Of a stretch of DNA of 64,000 nt, positions 34,998-43,412 are shown in pieces. The stretch is from Plantactinospora soyae (GTDB taxonomy: Bacteria; Actinomycetota; Actinomycetes; Mycobacteriales; Micromonosporaceae), in contig NZ_JADBEB010000001.1 of NCBI RefSeq assembly GCF_014874095.1, forward strand, positions 2,046,001-2,110,000. Reading direction: 5' to 3'. The translations under genes were made by a program, and so were the position numbers. The first letter of the stretch is position 1. Each line of letters begins with the position of its first letter. A model generated the notes under the pieces. The model searched no databases. It was given only the letters and a program-made list of their open reading frames with translations, and was not told the origin of the DNA.

Positions 34998-36998
34998 TCA
35001 GCCGGGTGCGCCGATCGGCGAGAGGAGCAGCCGTACGTCGGCGGCGTCGACGTACATGATCCGGTGGCCGAACTGGATCTGGACGTACCGGGTGTCGCCG
35101 CGGATCACCGTCCAGTCTCCGGGTGAGGAGCCGTCGAACGTGGTGGCCCGGTAGTACTCGCTCGGCAGCAGGTTGCCGACGGCGTACCGCTGACCGGCGG
35201 AAAGGGTGTACTGCAACGGGGTGACCGCCTGGTAGGGCACGCCGGCAGGGTAGGCGGCCTCCTCCGGGTACGCCCTGCCGTACACCGGGATCGTCGCCCG
35301 ACCCGGTTTCGGCGTCGCGACGAGTCCGATCGACCATTTCGCGCTCGGGTTCGCGGTCGGGTTGTGGAACCAGGCCTTCTGCCCGAGGTACCAGATCGCG
35401 GTCCAGTCGCCCTGCCGGCCGGCGACCGCGTACGTCTGGCCGGCCGAGGCCCGCGCCCCGTGGTCGGAGATGTGCATCGTGTTCGGGGTGCCGTCGGGGC
35501 GCAGTGCGATGTCGTTCACCAGTGGCGCGCCGGCGGCCGGGGCGCTGCGCAGGATCACCGACGACGAGCCGCGCGCCGGGCACGGTACGCCGGCCGCGTC
35601 GCAGCCGGTGAAGGCCGGCCGGTTGGTGGCGAAGTCCGGGTCGATGGTGACCAGGCCGGTGCGGGACGTGCCGGTGCTCCAGAACGGGGAGCGGAGCAGG
35701 TCGAAGTAGTGCGACCAGTCCCAGTACGGCCCCGGGTCCCAGTGCATGCCCCGGACGTTGGCCGGCAGGATCCCGGGCACGTTGTCGTGACCGATGATGT
35801 GCTGGCGGTCCAGCGGGATGTCGTACCGGTCGGCGAGGTGGCGGACCAGCTTGGCCGAGGTCCGGTACATCGCCTCGGTGTACCAGGTGCCCTGGGCGGC
35901 GAAGCCCTCGTGTTCCAGCCCGATCGCCTTGGCGTTGACGTACCAGTTGCCGGCGTGCCAGGCGACGTCCTTCGCCTTCACGTGCTGCGCGATGTGCCCG
36001 TCCGCCGAACGCAGCGTGTACTGCCAGCTCACGTAGGTGGGATCCTGCACCAGCCGGAGCGTGGTGTCGTAGCTCCCCTCGGTGTCGTGGATGACGATGT
36101 ACTCGATCTTCTGTCGTGCCGGCCGGTCGGACAGGTCGTGGTTGCCGTAGTCGCCGGCCCCGAACGCCTGGTAGGGCGCGGGGATCCACTCGCAGGAGAT
36201 GTCGCGCGGGCACTCCAGCCCGTCCGGCCGGGCGGGCTTGCGCAGGCCGAGCCGGTCCAGCCAGGACCGGGCCGGAACGAGTCCGGGGTGGGCGGCCAGG
36301 ACGATCCGGTGGCCGTCGTCGGTGGTCCGGGCCGCACCCTCGGTGACGGTCCGGTACACCTCGTCGGCGAAGGTACGTGCCGCGTCGGCGCTGTCGCTGC
36401 CGGCGTACCGGGCCACCGCGCCGTACCAGGCCGCGGGGTCGCTGGTCCGGCCGGTCGGTCCGGCGAGCGCCTTCTGGTACGACGCGAGCAGCGCCGCCCC
36501 GCCCCGGATGTTCACCGCCGGTTCGGTGCGCAGTGCCCGTTCGTCGACCCCGGTCAGCGCGGCGGCGGCGTCGAGGGTCTGCGCCCCCGGAGCGGCCGGT
36601 GGCGCGGTCGCCCTGTCGGTGGGAGTCCGCTCGGGCGCGCTGGGGTGCGCGGCTGCGGCGGGCCGGGCACTGTCACCGCGCCGGTCCTCGCCGTGCTCGT
36701 GCGGTGCTGCGGGCAACCCGCGCAGGTACTCGGCGTCGGTGAGGTGCATCGGGCCGTACCCGCCGCTGGTGCTCGGCGTGCCGGCGTTGGTGTCCCAACG
36801 GGACTCCAGATAGGAGACGCCGAGTAGAACGCTCTCGGGTACGCCGAACTCGGTCGCGGCGGCGGCGTACTCCTGTTGCCGGCCGTCGGACGCCGGGGCG
36901 GCCGCCGGCGCGGGGCCGGACGGCACCAGTGCGACGGCGCCGACCATGGCGGTGCCGAGCGCGATTCTCCTGCTCAACGGCATTGTCGTTCGAGGCAT
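34998..36998 (-). CDS. Secreted N-acetylmuramoyl-L-alanine amidase (Amidase_2)
   Basis: 666 residues. Signal peptide (about 1-34). An N-terminal region with a lytic-transglycosylase-like helix set (EYAAAATEFGVPESVLLGVSYLESRWD and GGYGPMHLT). Amidase_2 domain (about 290-440): VIHDTEGSYDTT, SWQYTLRSADGHIAQHV, DVAWHAGNW, IGLEHEGF, and IGHDNVPG supply the zinc-binding and catalytic residues. The C-terminal ~200 residues are SH3-like wall-binding modules. It cleaves the MurNAc-L-Ala bond. Divergent from the NlpC/P60 gene, so the two wall hydrolases face each other. Confidence 0.92.
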   Translation of the reverse strand: MPRTTMPLSRRIALGTAMVGAVALVPSGPAPAAAPASDGRQQEYAAAATEFGVPESVLLGVSYLESRWDTNAGTPSTSGGYGPMHLTDAEYLRGLPAAPHEHGEDRRGDSARPAAAAHPSAPERTPTDRATAPPAAPGAQTLDAAAALTGVDERALRTEPAVNIRGGAALLASYQKALAGPTGRTSDPAAWYGAVARYAGSDSADAARTFADEVYRTVTEGAARTTDDGHRIVLAAHPGLVPARSWLDRLGLRKPARPDGLECPRDISCEWIPAPYQAFGAGDYGNHDLSDRPARQKIEYIVIHDTEGSYDTTLRLVQDPTYVSWQYTLRSADGHIAQHVKAKDVAWHAGNWYVNAKAIGLEHEGFAAQGTWYTEAMYRTSAKLVRHLADRYDIPLDRQHIIGHDNVPGILPANVRGMHWDPGPYWDWSHYFDLLRSPFWSTGTSRTGLVTIDPDFATNRPAFTGCDAAGVPCPARGSSSVILRSAPAAGAPLVNDIALRPDGTPNTMHISDHGARASAGQTYAVAGRQGDWTAIWYLGQKAWFHNPTANPSAKWSIGLVATPKPGRATIPVYGRAYPEEAAYPAGVPYQAVTPLQYTLSAGQRYAVGNLLPSEYYRATTFDGSSPGDWTVIRGDTRYVQIQFGHRIMYVDAADVRLLLSPIGAPG

Positions 36999-37271
36999 CG
37001 AACCTCCATTCGCCGGGGGTGGGCTTGAAGATCACCCTCCACCCGGGACCGGCGTCCGTCAATAGCTGCCGGTCAGGCTCACCGCGATGTAGGAAATCTT
37101 CACCTATTTCCCAGGGCGTTCGGACACCTGTTCGCTCGCACCCTCAGCGAGCGTCCAGATACATAACGAATCGACTCGAATCATGGGTTGCGTTTGAATA
37201 ACAGGCTTCTCTAATGTTGGGGACCGTCGGAGACGACGGCCTGCCGCCCATCCGGGCGGCGACGTCTCTAC
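36999..37271. other. Divergent promoter region of amidase and NlpC/P60 genes
   Basis: No gene seen. The middle (about 37140-37220) is the least GC-rich part and includes TAATGT at 37212-37217, a possible -10 for the downstream riboswitch transcript. Amidase-directed sequence is near 37000-37130. Confidence 0.4.
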
Positions 37272-37401
37272 ACCGCCGAATCGTCGAGAATCAGCGAACC
37301 GGGGACCCGGGCACCATGGGGTGAATCCGCGCGTCAGCGGTAGGGCGAATCTCTTCCCGCCCGAACCCGTCAGCTAACCCGGTAGGCGGGCTTACGGAAG
37401 A
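37272..37401 (+). promoter_or_regulatory. Probable c-di-AMP (ydaO/yuaA) riboswitch
   Basis: Upstream of a secreted NlpC/P60 hydrolase, the typical place for this class in actinobacteria. The conserved blocks are seen in order: GAACCGGGGACCCGGG, then TGGGGTGAATCC (37317-37328), then CCCGAACCCGTCAGCTAACC (37360-37379), then GGCGGG-CTTACGGAAG. The ribosome site GAAGGAG follows directly, so ligand binding could control termination or translation. Assigned by motif recall; exact ends approximate. Confidence 0.85.
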
Positions 37402-37417
37402 AGGAGTACGGACCCCG

Positions 37418-38455
37418 GTGGCTGCCCCTGCCCCGCGGTCGCCCTCCCTCCGGTCGGTTTCGACTGGCCAAGGGACGGCGACACCGCCTTTGCGAAGGTC
37501 CATTCTCGCCGCCGCATTCGCCGTGCTGGCCAGCGTCGCCGTGCTGTTCGTGGGCACCACGCCGGCCCTCGCCGAACCCACGGTGGCCGAGATCGAAAAG
37601 CAGATCGACACCGCCTGGCGCAAGCTGGAGCCGGTCGTCGAGAAGCACAACGCCACCCGGCAGGACCTGACCGCGAAGAAGGCCCAGGCCAAGACCCTGC
37701 GGAACAAGATCGCCCCGCTCCAGTCGCAGATCGACGCCGCGATGGACCGGGTGAGCGAGTTCGCGGTGGAGGCGTACAAGGGCGACAAGGCCTCGTCGCT
37801 CAACGCCCTGCTGACCAACAAGTCGCCGGCCGCGCTCGTCGGCCAACTCTCGGTGCTCGACCAGTTCGCCCGTCAGCAGCAGCGCGACGTGCAGGCGGTG
37901 ATCGACCTCAGGGACAAGTACGACGCCCAGAAGCGCCCGCTGGACACCCTGGTCAACCAGCTCACCAAGACCGAGGCCGAGCTGGCCAAGAAGAAGAAGG
38001 AAATCGACGCCGAGGTCGACAAGCTGCAGAAGCTGCGGATCCAGGCGTACGGCAACGGTTCCGCCGGTCCGCTCGCCCCGGCGCCCTGCCCGGCCACCTA
38101 CCCGGGTGGCAACGCCGGCAAGGCGGTCAAGTTCGCCTGCCAGCAGATCGGCAAGCCGTACGTGTGGGGTGCCGAAGGCCCGAGCTCGTACGACTGCTCC
38201 GGCCTGACCCTGGCCGCCTGGGCCAAGGGCGGTGTTTCGCTGCCGCACAACGCCCGCGCCCAGCGGGGCAAGGTCAAGTCGGTCAGCCGCTCCGAACTCC
38301 GCCCCGGCGACCTGGTCTTCTACTACGCCGACCTCAGCCACGTCGGAATGTACGTCGGAGGCGGTTGGATCGTGCACGCCTCCCGGGCCGGCGAACCGGT
38401 CAAGATGAAGCGGATGGACGACGGCGAGATCCACAGCTTCGGCAGACCTGGCTGA
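37418..38455 (+). CDS. Secreted NlpC/P60 endopeptidase (RipA-like)
   Basis: 345 residues. An N-terminal signal/anchor (about 25-52), a long coiled-coil region (about 55-215, RipA-like), and a C-terminal NlpC/P60 domain (about 228-345) with catalytic Cys260 (YDCSGLT), His308 (SHVGMYVG) and a later VHASR. It cuts D-Glu-mDAP links in peptidoglycan at septa or during growth. GTG start at 37418. The upstream riboswitch would tie expression to c-di-AMP, as with other wall hydrolases. A terminator follows at 38511. Confidence 0.94.
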   Translation: MAAPAPRSPSLRSVSTGQGTATPPLRRSILAAAFAVLASVAVLFVGTTPALAEPTVAEIEKQIDTAWRKLEPVVEKHNATRQDLTAKKAQAKTLRNKIAPLQSQIDAAMDRVSEFAVEAYKGDKASSLNALLTNKSPAALVGQLSVLDQFARQQQRDVQAVIDLRDKYDAQKRPLDTLVNQLTKTEAELAKKKKEIDAEVDKLQKLRIQAYGNGSAGPLAPAPCPATYPGGNAGKAVKFACQQIGKPYVWGAEGPSSYDCSGLTLAAWAKGGVSLPHNARAQRGKVKSVSRSELRPGDLVFYYADLSHVGMYVGGGWIVHASRAGEPVKMKRMDDGEIHSFGRPG

Positions 38456-38510
38456 TTCAGTCCGATCGGTCGACCGGAGGAGGGACCCGGAAGACCGAGT
38501 TGTACGCGGA

Positions 38511-38544
38511 AGAACCCCCGTCGCAACCATGCGGCGGGGGTTCT
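38511..38544. terminator. Hairpin terminator after NlpC/P60 gene
   Basis: 14-bp stem (AGAACCCCCGTCGC paired with 38531-38544, one G-T pair), loop AACCAT, followed by GTCCTT. Between the convergent NlpC/P60 and dcd genes. Confidence 0.85.
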
Positions 38545-38632
38545 GTCCTTCTCGGGCGGGCCGTACGAGCCCGCGGCGTGCTCCGGTCGGGTCAACTCCG
38601 CCTGGCGGCGTCCGGGACGCTGTAGGCGGGCC

Positions 38633-39211
38633 TCAGCGGGTGGGCCAGGTGTGCCAGTTCTGCCACGAACGGCTCGGGGTCGGTCCGCGCTGCCCCTGGT
38701 AGCGCGAACCGTAGACGGCCGAGCCGTACGGGTGCGCGGACGGCGACGAGAGTCGGAAGATGCAGAGCTGACCGATCTTCATCCCGGGCCACAACCTGAT
38801 CGGCAGGTTGGCGACGTTCGACAGCTCCAGGGTGACGTGACCGGAGAACCCGGGGTCGATGAAGCCCGCGGTCGAGTGGGTGAGCAACCCGAGCCGGCCC
38901 AGACTGGATTTGCCCTCCAGTCTGCCGGCGAGCTGGTCGCCGAGCGAGATCGCCTCAAGGGTCGACGCGAGCACGAACTCGCCGGGGTGCAGCACGAACG
39001 GCTCGCCGTCCGGCACGTCGACCAGCGAGGTCAGCTCGTCCTGCTGGATCGCCGGGTCGATGTGGGTGTAGAGGTGGTTGTTGAAGACTCGGAACAGGCG
39101 ATCCAGACGTACGTCGATGCTCGACGGCTGCATCAGCGCGGGTTCGAAGGGCTCAAGCGCGAGGGTGCCCGCCTTGATCTCGATCACTAGGTCGTGGTCA
39201 GAGAGCAGCAC
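38633..39211 (-). CDS. dcd: dCTP deaminase
   Basis: 192 residues, full length for Dcd. [30 protein letters not shown], the [14 protein letters not shown] core with catalytic Arg-Ser-Ser region, [20 protein letters not shown], and a C-terminal [13 protein letters not shown] tail. It deaminates dCTP to dUTP (or directly to dUMP in the bifunctional type found in actinobacteria) for thymidylate supply. GTG start. Its upstream region faces the LexA-type box at 39281, about 70 bp away. Confidence 0.96.
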   Translation of the reverse strand: MLLSDHDLVIEIKAGTLALEPFEPALMQPSSIDVRLDRLFRVFNNHLYTHIDPAIQQDELTSLVDVPDGEPFVLHPGEFVLASTLEAISLGDQLAGRLEGKSSLGRLGLLTHSTAGFIDPGFSGHVTLELSNVANLPIRLWPGMKIGQLCIFRLSSPSAHPYGSAVYGSRYQGQRGPTPSRSWQNWHTWPTR

Positions 39212-39280
39212 CGTGCCACCTTAGCGACTTCCCGGACCGGGCTCGGCCGTGACCTGCCGAAGTGCGGGTCGGGGTAGGTG

Positions 39281-39298
39281 ATCGAACATATGTTCGAT
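39281..39298. promoter_or_regulatory. LexA-type SOS box
   Basis: ATCGAACATATGTTCGAT is an 18-bp perfect palindrome with the actinobacterial/Gram-positive LexA form GAAC-N4-GTTC. It ends 11 bp before the ATG at 39310; TAGAAT at 39298-39303 could be a -10 box. It also lies in the dcd upstream region. Confidence 0.8.
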
Positions 39299-39309
39299 AG
39301 AATGTTCCC

Positions 39310-39861
39310 ATGGCATCCTGGTCCGAATTCGCCTCCGACGAGCCCCGTCTCGCCGACGCGATCCGCGTCCTCATCCAGCAGTACGGGCCGGGTCTCGGCT
39401 ACCTGGCGACCGTGCGCGCCGATGGTGGGCCGCGCGTGCACCCGGTCTCCCCGGTCATCACCGACGAGGGGATGTTCTGTTTCGTGGTCGACTCGCCCAA
39501 GCGCCGTGATCTCGAACGGGACGGCCGCTACGCGTTGCACTCGTTCCCACCGGAGGACAGCGACGACGAGGCCTACGTGGCTGGCCGGGCCCGCCCGGTG
39601 ACCGACCAGACCCGGGTGGACCAGCTCGCCGGCAACCTGAGGGCCGCCCCTCAGGTCGACTGGCGGCTGTTCGAGTTCACGGTCGACGTGGCGATGCTGT
39701 CCCGGCACGGCAGCAACGGAGCCACCCCGCTGGCGGGCGACCGTTCCGAGCGCCCGGCGGTGCAGGTCTGGCTGGATCCGGCCGGCGCCACCCCGGCCGT
39801 CGGGCCGAAACGGAGGATCCGGCACCGGGCCGCCGCCGAGGAGCCGGTGCCGGCACCCTGA
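39310..39861 (+). CDS. Pyridoxamine 5'-phosphate oxidase-family protein
   Basis: 183 residues. A split-barrel flavin/F420-binding fold: GLGYLATVRADGGPRVHPVSPVITDEGMFCFVV (about 29-62), SPKRRDLERDGRYALHSF and an Ala-Gly-Arg-Ala strand. Members bind FMN, F420 or haem, and most lack PNPOx activity. ATG start. The LexA-type palindrome directly upstream suggests DNA-damage control, which is unusual for this family. It converges on the metalloprotease gene 11 bp downstream. Confidence 0.85.
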   Translation: MASWSEFASDEPRLADAIRVLIQQYGPGLGYLATVRADGGPRVHPVSPVITDEGMFCFVVDSPKRRDLERDGRYALHSFPPEDSDDEAYVAGRARPVTDQTRVDQLAGNLRAAPQVDWRLFEFTVDVAMLSRHGSNGATPLAGDRSERPAVQVWLDPAGATPAVGPKRRIRHRAAAEEPVPAP

Positions 39862-39872
39862 CCGGAGCGGAA

Positions 39873-40850
39873 CTACGACTCGCGGAGCGCCTTCCACGCC
39901 TTCAGCATCCGGAGCGCCTGCCCGTACGTGAACTGGCTCATGCAGGCGTCGACGGAGTAGTCCATGAAGTTGTGGATCGGGTCGAGGCCGGGCCTGGTGG
40001 GGCAGCTGTCGCGCCCCGCCGGGCAGCCGAATGCCGGCACCGCCTCCGGGGGCGTGTCGAACACCTGGTCGCCCCGACCGGCGCAGCCCTCCTGGAAGGT
40101 GTGGTAGAGATTCAGCCAGTGGCCGATCTCGTGGGTGGCCGTGTCCCCCGCGTTGTACGGCGTCGCCGTACCGCCCGGCAGCGACTCGGAGAGCACCACC
40201 ACGCCGTCCAGCCGGTCGAACCTCCGCTCCGGGAAGGTGGCCCAGCCGAGCAGCTCCTCGTCCAGGAGCCCGGTGTAGAGGTTGAGGGTGTCCTTTCCGC
40301 CGACCCGGAGCGCCCGCTTCATCTGCGCCTCCGCCGGGCTGTCGACGACGATCGGGTACCAGGCCGGGTTGACCACCCGGTTCACCTTCTTGAGCTTGAA
40401 CTGGAAGGGCGTCCAGGCCCCGCCGGTACGGCCGGCGAACGAGTCGTTCAGCACCTTGAACTGTGTGTCGATCAGTGACTGTGGAACGTTGCCGCCGGCC
40501 CGGGACCCGTCCCTGGCGATGACGTGGATGACCACGTCGATGGTTATCCGGAGCTTGCCGGGAATGCCGAGCGGCGCGACCCCCACCCGTTGGGCGTACG
40601 CGGAGTCGACGACGCGTTCCCGTTCGGCCGCCTCGGTCGCGGTCAGCTCGTTCGGCTCGAGCCCGTGTGGCGTACCGGGTCTGGCCTTGGCGCTTGGGTG
40701 GTCGTCGGTCGCCTCGACGCAGTCCGGCTCGGCGCTGCCGGCCGGGATCGTCGGCGCCGCGACCGCCGGGCTGGACCCGAGCAGCAGTACGAGTGGAAGG
40801 CTCGCCAAGCCGACCCAGCGCGACGACCGTCGAATGTTGTGCAACGCCAT
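39873..40850 (-). CDS. Secreted zinc metalloprotease, M43 pappalysin-like
   Basis: 325 residues. Signal peptide (about 1-32), a pro-region (about 33-95), and an M43B-type catalytic domain with the metzincin zinc site HEIGHWLNLYH at residues 240-250 and a Met-turn in the NFMDYSVDACM segment near the C-terminus. Four or more Cys residues after residue 250 suggest disulfides. Extracellular protein degradation. Single gene; the 213-bp gap to tRNA-Gly should hold its promoter. Confidence 0.93.
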   Translation of the reverse strand: MALHNIRRSSRWVGLASLPLVLLLGSSPAVAAPTIPAGSAEPDCVEATDDHPSAKARPGTPHGLEPNELTATEAAERERVVDSAYAQRVGVAPLGIPGKLRITIDVVIHVIARDGSRAGGNVPQSLIDTQFKVLNDSFAGRTGGAWTPFQFKLKKVNRVVNPAWYPIVVDSPAEAQMKRALRVGGKDTLNLYTGLLDEELLGWATFPERRFDRLDGVVVLSESLPGGTATPYNAGDTATHEIGHWLNLYHTFQEGCAGRGDQVFDTPPEAVPAFGCPAGRDSCPTRPGLDPIHNFMDYSVDACMSQFTYGQALRMLKAWKALRES

Positions 40851-41063
40851 TGCCTCACCCTTTGCCTCCGGAAAGTGGCGCTACGATCACGCAGAGCCAC
40901 TGTTACAGGTGGGGCGGACGTTACCTTGCGTGACGGCCTTTGCAAATGACACGCGGCGGTGTGGTGTACGGCGATTGAGACGGCACGGCGGCGTGGGCGA
41001 GCCACGAGGGAGGGGGCGGGTGAGTGCGCGAGCCGACCCGACCAGGTACAGTGGGGTCCGCTC

Positions 41064-41134
41064 GCGGGTGTAGTTCAATGGCAGAACATCAGCTTCCCAA
41101 GCTGACAGTGAGGGTTCGATTCCCTTCACCCGCT
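41064..41134 (+). tRNA. tRNA-Gly (anticodon CCC)
   Basis: 71 nt. Acceptor GCGGGTG pairs with CACCCGC; D loop GTTCAATGGCAGAAC; anticodon stem TCAGC/GCTGA with loop TTCCCAA giving CCC (reads GGG); T arm GAGGG TTCGATT CCCTT. CCA not encoded. Its 3' end (41094-41135) is the att-like sequence repeated at 42539 and 43986. Confidence 0.97.
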
Positions 41135-41140
41135 CAGAGA

Positions 41141-41181
41141 TAAAGGCCCTGGTCGGACGTAGTATCGAACCAGGGCCTTTA
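41141..41181. terminator. Terminator T1 after tRNA-Gly
   Basis: 13-bp stem (TAAAGGCCCTGGT with 41169-41181). The GGCCCTGGTC core recurs in terminators at 42587, 44032 and 45863. It overlaps the end of the integrase relic on the other strand by a few bases. Confidence 0.8.
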
Positions 41182-41757
41182 CTTATGAGCGTCGATTCTT
41201 TCGGGGGCCGTGCCCGTTACGCGCCCGATCACGTTCCCTGGTGATCTGAGCGCGCCAGCGATGCCCTCGTCTTGCGCCTGAGCAGCGTGTTGACAGACAA
41301 GTGCGGCCCGCGTGGAGCCATGACCCATACGGGCCAGCAGGTCGGCGAGACTCGCTCCGGATCGGGAAGCGAGCGTGTTTCCGGTGTGTCGAAGGTCGTG
41401 GAAGTGGAAGCCCGGTAGGCCGACCTCGGTCACAGACCTGGTCCAGTTCGAGGTGCGTTGAAAGTTGGAGCGGCGCAGAGGTGCGCCCTTGGTGCCGGTG
41501 AAGACCAGGGCGTCAAGCTCGTTGGCGACGAAGTCCCGCAGGTGCGTGCGGACGTCGCGGCGGATCGCGTTCGGGATGGTGACCGCGCGGAGTCCGGCGT
41601 CCGACTTGGGCGGGCCGAAGACGAGGCCGCCGTTCTGTCGCTCGACAAGAGTCGCGCGGACCGTGACGGTCCCACAGCGCGGGTCGAGGTCGCGGCGGCG
41701 CAGCGCGGCGAGTTCGGAGCTGGGATCTTCGGAGTAGTTCGGCGCGGTGAGAACTTT
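41179..41757 (-). pseudogene. Tyrosine-recombinase (phage integrase) relic
   Basis: C-terminal catalytic half only, 192 codons open from just after a TAG at 41760-41758. ELAALRRRDLD and VTVRATLVERQNGGLVFGPPKSDAG through HFHDLRHTGNTLASRSGASLADLLARMGHGS are plainly integrase. The first catalytic Arg region is lost (the frame begins NYSEDPSSELAAL). The nucleophile position reads ALVCQHA, where family members have Tyr (a TAT/TAC to TGT change). The protein cannot recombine DNA. It is oriented into the tRNA-Gly att site, as for a tRNA-inserted element. Confidence 0.85.
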
Positions 41758-41978
41758 CTATACGTTGCGGGGGCCATCCCGCCTGCCATCGACCCAGGCA
41801 AGCCGAGCACACCACCGCCCGGCCCACCAGCGTCCGTACGAGCCGTCAAGGCCCGCTTGACATGGCGGGCCGGGCGGCGGCCCGCTCCCCAAGAGGGCGG
41901 CTCGACGGCAGACGGGATGGCATTTCCTTTGGGCTGCGGCGAGAAGTCGGTGTCACACATCAACGTCTGACACCCGAG

Positions 41979-42002
41979 CTGGGTGACCAACTGGGTGACA
42001 AT
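41979..42002. repeat. 12-bp tandem direct repeat
   Basis: CTGGGTGACCAA followed by CTGGGTGACAAT, in the non-coding stretch (41758-42161) 5' of the integrase relic. No gene is visible in that stretch. First of four short tandem repeats in the att region. Confidence 0.6.
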
Positions 42003-42161
42003 GGGCACGAGCAACGCTGGACGTCCATGGACTCCGGTGGACCGTTCGGGCAGCTCAGCCCTGTTGCTGGCACAGCCCACCAACGGCTAGTGGTTCCTTC
42101 ACACCGAAGTGGTCAGTCCCGGCCCGTCGTCTCGGCGTACGTGACGCGCCGGGTCGAGCTC

Positions 42162-42398
42162 CTAACCCCGAGTGTCAATGATCGCCGTCTCGATGCGCAG
42201 CCCGATCCCTGTCAGGACAAGGAGGCCCGCAATGATATGCGTTTCGGCCTGTCCGGAGTTGCTCGCCATGGTGAGCACGGAGGCCAGGAAGCCCCCGGCT
42301 ATTGCCATGGTTCCAAGTACACGCTTGCTGGCAGCTTGCCGAGATCGAAGGTCCACGGCGTGACCGTACCCGGAGACTTCGCGTCGAGACCAGCTCAC
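42162..42398 (-). CDS. Small two-helix membrane protein
   Basis: 78 residues. A short basic N-terminus, two hydrophobic segments (about 28-47, LGTMAIAGGFLASVLTMA, and 54-70, HIIAGLLVLTGIGL), and a short tail. No family recognised. It lies inside the first slot of the tRNA-Gly island, just downstream (in its own sense) of the 11-bp repeats at 42412. It reads as cargo or a leftover of the element. Confidence 0.5.
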   Translation of the reverse strand: MSWSRREVSGYGHAVDLRSRQAASKRVLGTMAIAGGFLASVLTMASNSGQAETHIIAGLLVLTGIGLRIETAIIDTRG

Positions 42399-42411
42399 AC
42401 CGAAGTGGTCG

Positions 42412-42433
42412 GCGTGCCCGATGCGTGCCCGAT
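42412..42433. repeat. 11-bp tandem direct repeat (GCGTGCCCGAT x2)
   Basis: Two exact 11-bp copies, 106 bp before the second att copy. Related to repeats at 42656 and 43879; possible recombinase arm-type sites. Confidence 0.6.
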
Positions 42434-42538
42434 GCAGCGGTCAACACCAGCCAGCACCGGCACCTCTACGGCGTCGACCTGAACGCTCCGTGCCTGTCTG
42501 CTGGCCGGCACAACTACCCAGAGTGCTAATCAACGTGA

Positions 42539-42580
42539 TTCCCAAGCTGACAGTGAGGGTTCGATTCCCCTCACCCGCTC
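42539..42580 (+). repeat. tRNA-Gly 3' end, second copy (att2)
   Basis: 41 of 42 positions equal the 3' end of tRNA-Gly (41094-41135), from the anticodon loop TTCCCAA to CACCCGCTC. Not a full tRNA, because the 5' half is missing. Read as the other att end of an integrated element between here and 41134. Confidence 0.9.
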
Positions 42581-42586
42581 CACACG

Positions 42587-42627
42587 CGGAAGCCCTGGTC
42601 AGGACAGACGTCCCGCCAGGGCTTCCG
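42587..42627. terminator. Terminator T2 after att2
   Basis: 12-bp stem CGGAAGCCCTGG with 42616-42627, seven bases after the att2 copy. Core CCCTGGTCAGGACA is shared with T4 at 45863. Confidence 0.8.
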
Positions 42628-42655
42628 TGGTTCTAGGTCATGCTGAAACAGGGAT

Positions 42656-42682
42656 GGGCCATTAGCGGGCCATTAGCGGGCC
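42656..42682. repeat. 11-bp tandem direct repeat (GGGCCATTAGC x2.5)
   Basis: Two exact copies plus a partial third. Read as GCGGGCCATTA it aligns with GCGTGCCATTA at 43879. Lies just after T2. Confidence 0.65.
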
Positions 42683-42789
42683 TCGGGAGGCCCGCACTCC
42701 CCCGAGCGCCAGGCTGCCACCGCGATCGGGCAAGCCATCCTGGCCCTACACCACATCGAAAACTTGACCTACGGCAGTTGAAGCGCTCA

Positions 42790-43143
42790 CTAGACCGGGA
42801 CGAAGGTGGCGGCCAACACCCGCCAGTTGCCGTCCTCACGCACCCACAGCCGGGTGTAGCGCAACCGCGCGGACATAACGGCACCGCCCTGAACGGCATC
42901 CACCGCAGCGACCGTGCGAGTCATCCCGGTCTCACCGTCTTCCTGGACGTCGAGCGACTCCTCCACCAGGTTAGTGATTCGCAGGGCCCCCGAGCGGTAG
43001 CTCTCCAGGTCATCTTCCTTCGTGAAAACCGTGCCATCCGGTCCAGCACCCACGACCTGGGGGTGCAGAAGCGCGTCGAGGGACTCGACATCGGCGGCGC
43101 GCTGAGCCGCTTGGAGCTGCCGTTCCGCAGTATGGAGATCCAT
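42790..43143 (-). CDS. NTF2-like (SnoaL/DUF4440) domain protein
   Basis: 117 residues. N-terminal helix AERQLQAAQRAADVESLDALLHPQVV, then a curved sheet: VTAVDAVQGGAVMSARLRYTRLWVREDGNWRVLAATFV. This is the NTF2 cone fold seen in DUF4440/SnoaL-like proteins. Catalytic residues cannot be assigned. Sits in the second slot of the tRNA-Gly island. Confidence 0.8.
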   Translation of the reverse strand: MDLHTAERQLQAAQRAADVESLDALLHPQVVGAGPDGTVFTKEDDLESYRSGALRITNLVEESLDVQEDGETGMTRTVAAVDAVQGGAVMSARLRYTRLWVREDGNWRVLAATFVPV

Positions 43144-43412
43144 TCACCGATCCTCCACAGCGCCCCGCAACAAGACAAGCGGGTTCGCTCGCGGCAGAAC
43201 GGCAATGTCAGCCCAGTACGGCGTTCGCGGCACAACCGAACTTCGGCATGACCGGGTCGGCCACCTGAGAGGGTCCTCTACCTCGCTCCGAAACGGGGAA
43301 CCATCCGTGCTGAGCGAACCAGTTGGACAGTGCTCAGTGGGGCGCGCGGAAGATCGCGTGCGGCAACTGCCGCCGGGCAGCCGCAGCCGCACCCGCACCG
43401 GACATACTGGCC

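Noticed and set aside
42539-42580. A second tRNA-Gly gene
   Set aside because: Only the 3' part from the anticodon loop onward is present; the D arm and 5' acceptor strand are absent.
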